Assembly (NCBI GenBank): GCA_043736395.1
Contig: JAYTCQ010000250.1
Span: 1-7,797 of the forward strand
Source: JAFDVL01 sp043736395
GTDB taxonomy: Bacteria > Acidobacteriota > Blastocatellia > RBC074
DNA: 7,797 bases
Direction: 5' to 3'
Shown: positions 6,276 to 7,797 of the stretch, piece after piece
Layout of the letters: every line of letters begins with the position of its first letter
Numbering within the stretch: position 1 is the first letter of the stretch
The notes under the pieces: model-generated
Told to the model about the DNA's origin: nothing
The model's database searches: none
What the model saw: only the letters and a program-made list of their open reading frames with translations
Made by a program: the position numbers and the translations under genes

Positions 6276-6290
6276 GGTTTGATTTTGGCT
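6276..6290 (+). promoter_or_regulatory. Weak sigma-54-like GG-N10-GC motif
   Basis: GG at 6276-6277 and GC at 6288-6289 have exact -24/-12 spacing, with G at 6281 and T at 6290 also fitting the consensus. The remaining positions match poorly. Transcription would begin near 6301, 26 bases before the secreted-protein start. It may be chance. Confidence 0.15.
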
Positions 6291-6310
6291 AATATATAAC
6301 CACTACAAAC

Positions 6311-6316
6311 AAAGGG
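6311..6316 (+). promoter_or_regulatory. Ribosome binding site of the secreted-protein gene
   Basis: AAAGGG, followed by TG, lies 10 bases before ATG 6327, an acceptable Shine-Dalgarno. The signal peptide begins exactly at this ATG, which confirms the start. Confidence 0.55.
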
Positions 6317-6326
6317 TGTAAAAGAT

Positions 6327-7043
6327 ATGAAGAAAATGTTGTTATCAATCAGCGCGTCTTTATTGTTCGTTCTGACGGCTGCGAGTTTTGTCAGTGCGCA
6401 AAGTGTTGCAGGAGATTGGGACGTGACAGTTGTTTCTCCACAAGGTGAGAGAACAATGAAGGTTACTTTTACTCAGGAAGGCGAAACCTTAAAGGGAACA
6501 ATGGGACCGCTTCCTGTTGCAGGTTCCGTGAAAGGTTCCGATGTGACGATCAAGTACACGGTCAAATTCCAGGACAATGATTTACCCATCACGATGACCG
6601 GAAAATTAGCTGGTGATACGATGAAGGGTGACGCAGATTTTGGTGGACTCGCACAAGGCGATTGGTCAGCCAAAAAATCCAGCGCAGCAGCCGCACCGGC
6701 AGCTTCATCGGCAGCAGCAGCTCCAGCCGCAAGCGGAGCAGCGGCAGTCGTCGGCGATTGGGATGTTGTTTTCAGCACTCCGAATGGTGATGTCGCGGCG
6801 AAAATTATGGTTAAAAGCGAAGGTGGTGCCTTAACTGGTATGGTTCACGGCGCTCCTCCGATGGGCGATGTGCCCTTAAAGGGAACTGCCAATGGCGATA
6901 CATTCGAGATCAAATACACGATCAAGTACGACGGTAACGATTTGCCAATCACGATGAAAGGCAAAGTCGAAGGCGCTGCAATCAAAGGCGCGGCTGATTA
7001 CGGTGGAATGGCCGAAGGCGATTTCAAAGGTAAGAAGCAGTAA
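6327..7043 (+). CDS. Secreted protein with two tandem beta-rich repeats and an Ala/Pro linker
   Basis: A 238-residue exported protein of unknown function. Residues 1-24 form a signal peptide (M-K-K-M, hydrophobic core, V-S-A before Q25), so the mature protein is periplasmic or extracellular; no lipobox Cys is present. Two copies of a domain of about 90 residues follow, at 27-117 and 141-237. Each opens with V-x-G-D-W-D-V and contains N-D-L-P-I-T-M-x-G-K, then G-G-x-A-x-G-D near its end. Over the last 37 residues the copies agree at 21. They are joined by a linker (118-140) of almost only Ala, Ser and Pro. Alternating hydrophobic residues and frequent Gly suggest small beta-barrels or sheets, perhaps lipocalin-like ligand binders. 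Similar GDWD-type domains occur, as I recall, in acidobacterial secreted proteins. It follows a TetR-type operator and precedes tetR, so it may be induced with the catabolic genes, perhaps to bind or carry the substrate. That role is inference. Confidence 0.9.
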   Translation: MKKMLLSISASLLFVLTAASFVSAQSVAGDWDVTVVSPQGERTMKVTFTQEGETLKGTMGPLPVAGSVKGSDVTIKYTVKFQDNDLPITMTGKLAGDTMKGDADFGGLAQGDWSAKKSSAAAAPAASSAAAAPAASGAAAVVGDWDVVFSTPNGDVAAKIMVKSEGGALTGMVHGAPPMGDVPLKGTANGDTFEIKYTIKYDGNDLPITMKGKVEGAAIKGAADYGGMAEGDFKGKKQ

Positions 7044-7061
7044 CTGATTGCTATTCATAAT

Positions 7062-7100
7062 CGCAGCCGGAGGACGTTCTGTTTCCCCGGCTGTGTTTAT
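7062..7100 (+). terminator. Terminator-like hairpin between the secreted-protein gene and tetR
   Basis: CGCAGCCGG (7062-7070) pairs with CCGGCTGTG (7087-7095) as a 9-bp stem with one G-T pair and a 16-base loop, followed by TTTATT. The T-run is short and interrupted, so read-through into tetR is possible. It lies 18 bases after the secreted-protein stop. Confidence 0.5.
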
Positions 7101-7109
7101 TCCTCCAGC

Positions 7110-7745
7110 ATGAATACCCTTAAAACCCGGAAGATAATTGCCGTCAATGGAGATATTTCCAAGCTCACTGAGATTTATAGTGCTGCGGCTGGAATCATTT
7201 TTGAGAAGGGCTTTGACGCAACTTCGATGAGCGATATTGCGGAAGCCGTCGGCATGACAAAAGCCGGGATTTATCACTATATTCCAGGGAAAAAAGATTT
7301 ATTGTTTGCGCTGATGAGCTACGCCATGGATCGCCTGGAGATGCAGGTCATCGCTCCTGCATTGGAAATTCAAAGCGCTGAAGCGCGACTGCAATCTATT
7401 ATTGATAATCACGTTCGCTTGATTACCGGAAGCCACAGCGAAGAAGGCTTCGGAGTTCTTTCGATTTTGACCGATGAGCTGGCCGGGCTAACGTTTGAAA
7501 ATCGGCAAATCATCATCGCCAGAAAACGAGCTTATTTCGATCTTGTCCGCGCCACGATTGTAGAATTAGAAACACAGGGCAAAACCAGAAATATTGATTC
7601 GACGGTCGCCACGTTTAGTGTTTTCGGGACAATCATGTGGCTGTCGCGTTGGTATAAAACGTCCGGCGCATTGACCAGCGAACAAATCGCCACAGAAATC
7701 AGCAACATTCTATTGAATGGAATGTTGCTAAAAAAACGAACCTAA
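7110..7745 (+). CDS. TetR-family transcriptional regulator
   Basis: A 211-residue DNA-binding repressor of typical TetR length. The N-terminal domain shows the standard pattern: A-A-x-I-I-F-E-K-G-F-D-A-T-S-M-S-D-I-A from about 26, then helix-turn-helix residues to Y55-H-Y and K61-K-D-L-L. The C-terminal half (about 75-205) is the ligand and dimer domain. Its end, with R180-W-Y followed by G-A-L-T-S-E-Q-I-A, resembles the C-domain of TetR proteins that sense acyl-CoA thioesters (KstR2/FadR-like group). This fits the neighbouring thiolase and hydroxyacyl-CoA dehydrogenase. No Shine-Dalgarno sits at normal distance; the only GGAGG is inside the hairpin 36 bases upstream, and no other in-frame start lies nearby, so translation may be weak. 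Candidate operators are at 1596-1611 and 6175-6198. The ligand is inferred, not shown. Confidence 0.92.
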   Translation: MNTLKTRKIIAVNGDISKLTEIYSAAAGIIFEKGFDATSMSDIAEAVGMTKAGIYHYIPGKKDLLFALMSYAMDRLEMQVIAPALEIQSAEARLQSIIDNHVRLITGSHSEEGFGVLSILTDELAGLTFENRQIIIARKRAYFDLVRATIVELETQGKTRNIDSTVATFSVFGTIMWLSRWYKTSGALTSEQIATEISNILLNGMLLKKRT

Positions 7746-7760
7746 GACTATATGTTAGTA

Positions 7761-7780
7761 CCACCTGCGGTAGCGGGTGG
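7761..7780. repeat. Palindromic hairpin repeat
   Basis: CCACCTGC (7761-7768) pairs with GCGGGTGG (7773-7780) around loop GGTA, an 8-bp stem with one G-T pair. It lies 15 bases after the tetR stop. It shares the GCGGGT/ACCYGC motif with the doublet at 3582-3648, suggesting one dispersed family. It has no T-run, so it is more likely a REP-like repeat than a terminator. Confidence 0.6.
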
Positions 7781-7797
7781 ATTTCCATCAGCGTCTG

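Noticed and set aside
6628..6834. Plus-strand reading frame giving a Gln/Pro-rich protein
   Set aside because: It is the Ala/Ser/Pro linker of the secreted protein read in another frame; the Gln/His/Pro repeats are an artefact of GCA/GCC codons.
6876..7277. Minus-strand reading frame of 133 codons spanning the end of the secreted-protein gene and the start of tetR
   Set aside because: It runs antisense to two supported genes and across the hairpin between them, with no recognisable domain.

Overview
The window holds seven protein-coding genes and looks like chromosome from a mid-GC Gram-negative bacterium. The codon style, a secreted two-repeat domain and several GC-rich palindromic intergenic repeats recall Acidobacteriota of the Blastocatellia type. 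That assignment is a weak inference, because no marker gene is present. I saw no rRNA, tRNA, CRISPR array or transposase.

Left to right: a minus-strand Spinster-like MFS transporter (24-1412); a divergent control region with a candidate promoter for each direction and a TetR-type palindrome (1596-1611); an AT-rich gene of unknown function (1647-2357); a thiolase (2415-3572); a repeat doublet; an HSD10-type 3-hydroxyacyl-CoA dehydrogenase (3657-4418); a 41-bp-arm inverted repeat that fills the next gap; a benzoylformate-decarboxylase/acetolactate-synthase-like ThDP enzyme (4516-6057); a repeat-rich control region with a second TetR-type palindrome (6175-6198); a secreted protein made of two copies of one small domain (6327-7043); and a TetR-family regulator (7110-7745). 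The window ends in a hairpin repeat, and its first bases look like part of another. No gene-free stretch exceeds 300 bases; the two largest gaps (1413-1646 and 6058-6326) are described in the feature list.

The likely theme is acyl-CoA catabolism. The dehydrogenase and thiolase would carry out the last two steps of beta-oxidation, or of the closely analogous isoleucine/branched-chain route. The MFS protein may move a lipid-like or organic-acid substrate. The ThDP enzyme may cleave or decarboxylate a 2-oxo or 2-hydroxy acid (or its CoA ester). Acyl-CoA dehydrogenase and enoyl-CoA hydratase are absent here. The two related palindromes, one before the metabolic block and one before the secreted protein and tetR, suggest that the TetR protein controls both blocks and itself. 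This is the most testable idea in the window. The AT-rich unknown gene, lying between the first palindrome and the thiolase, looks like a later insertion.
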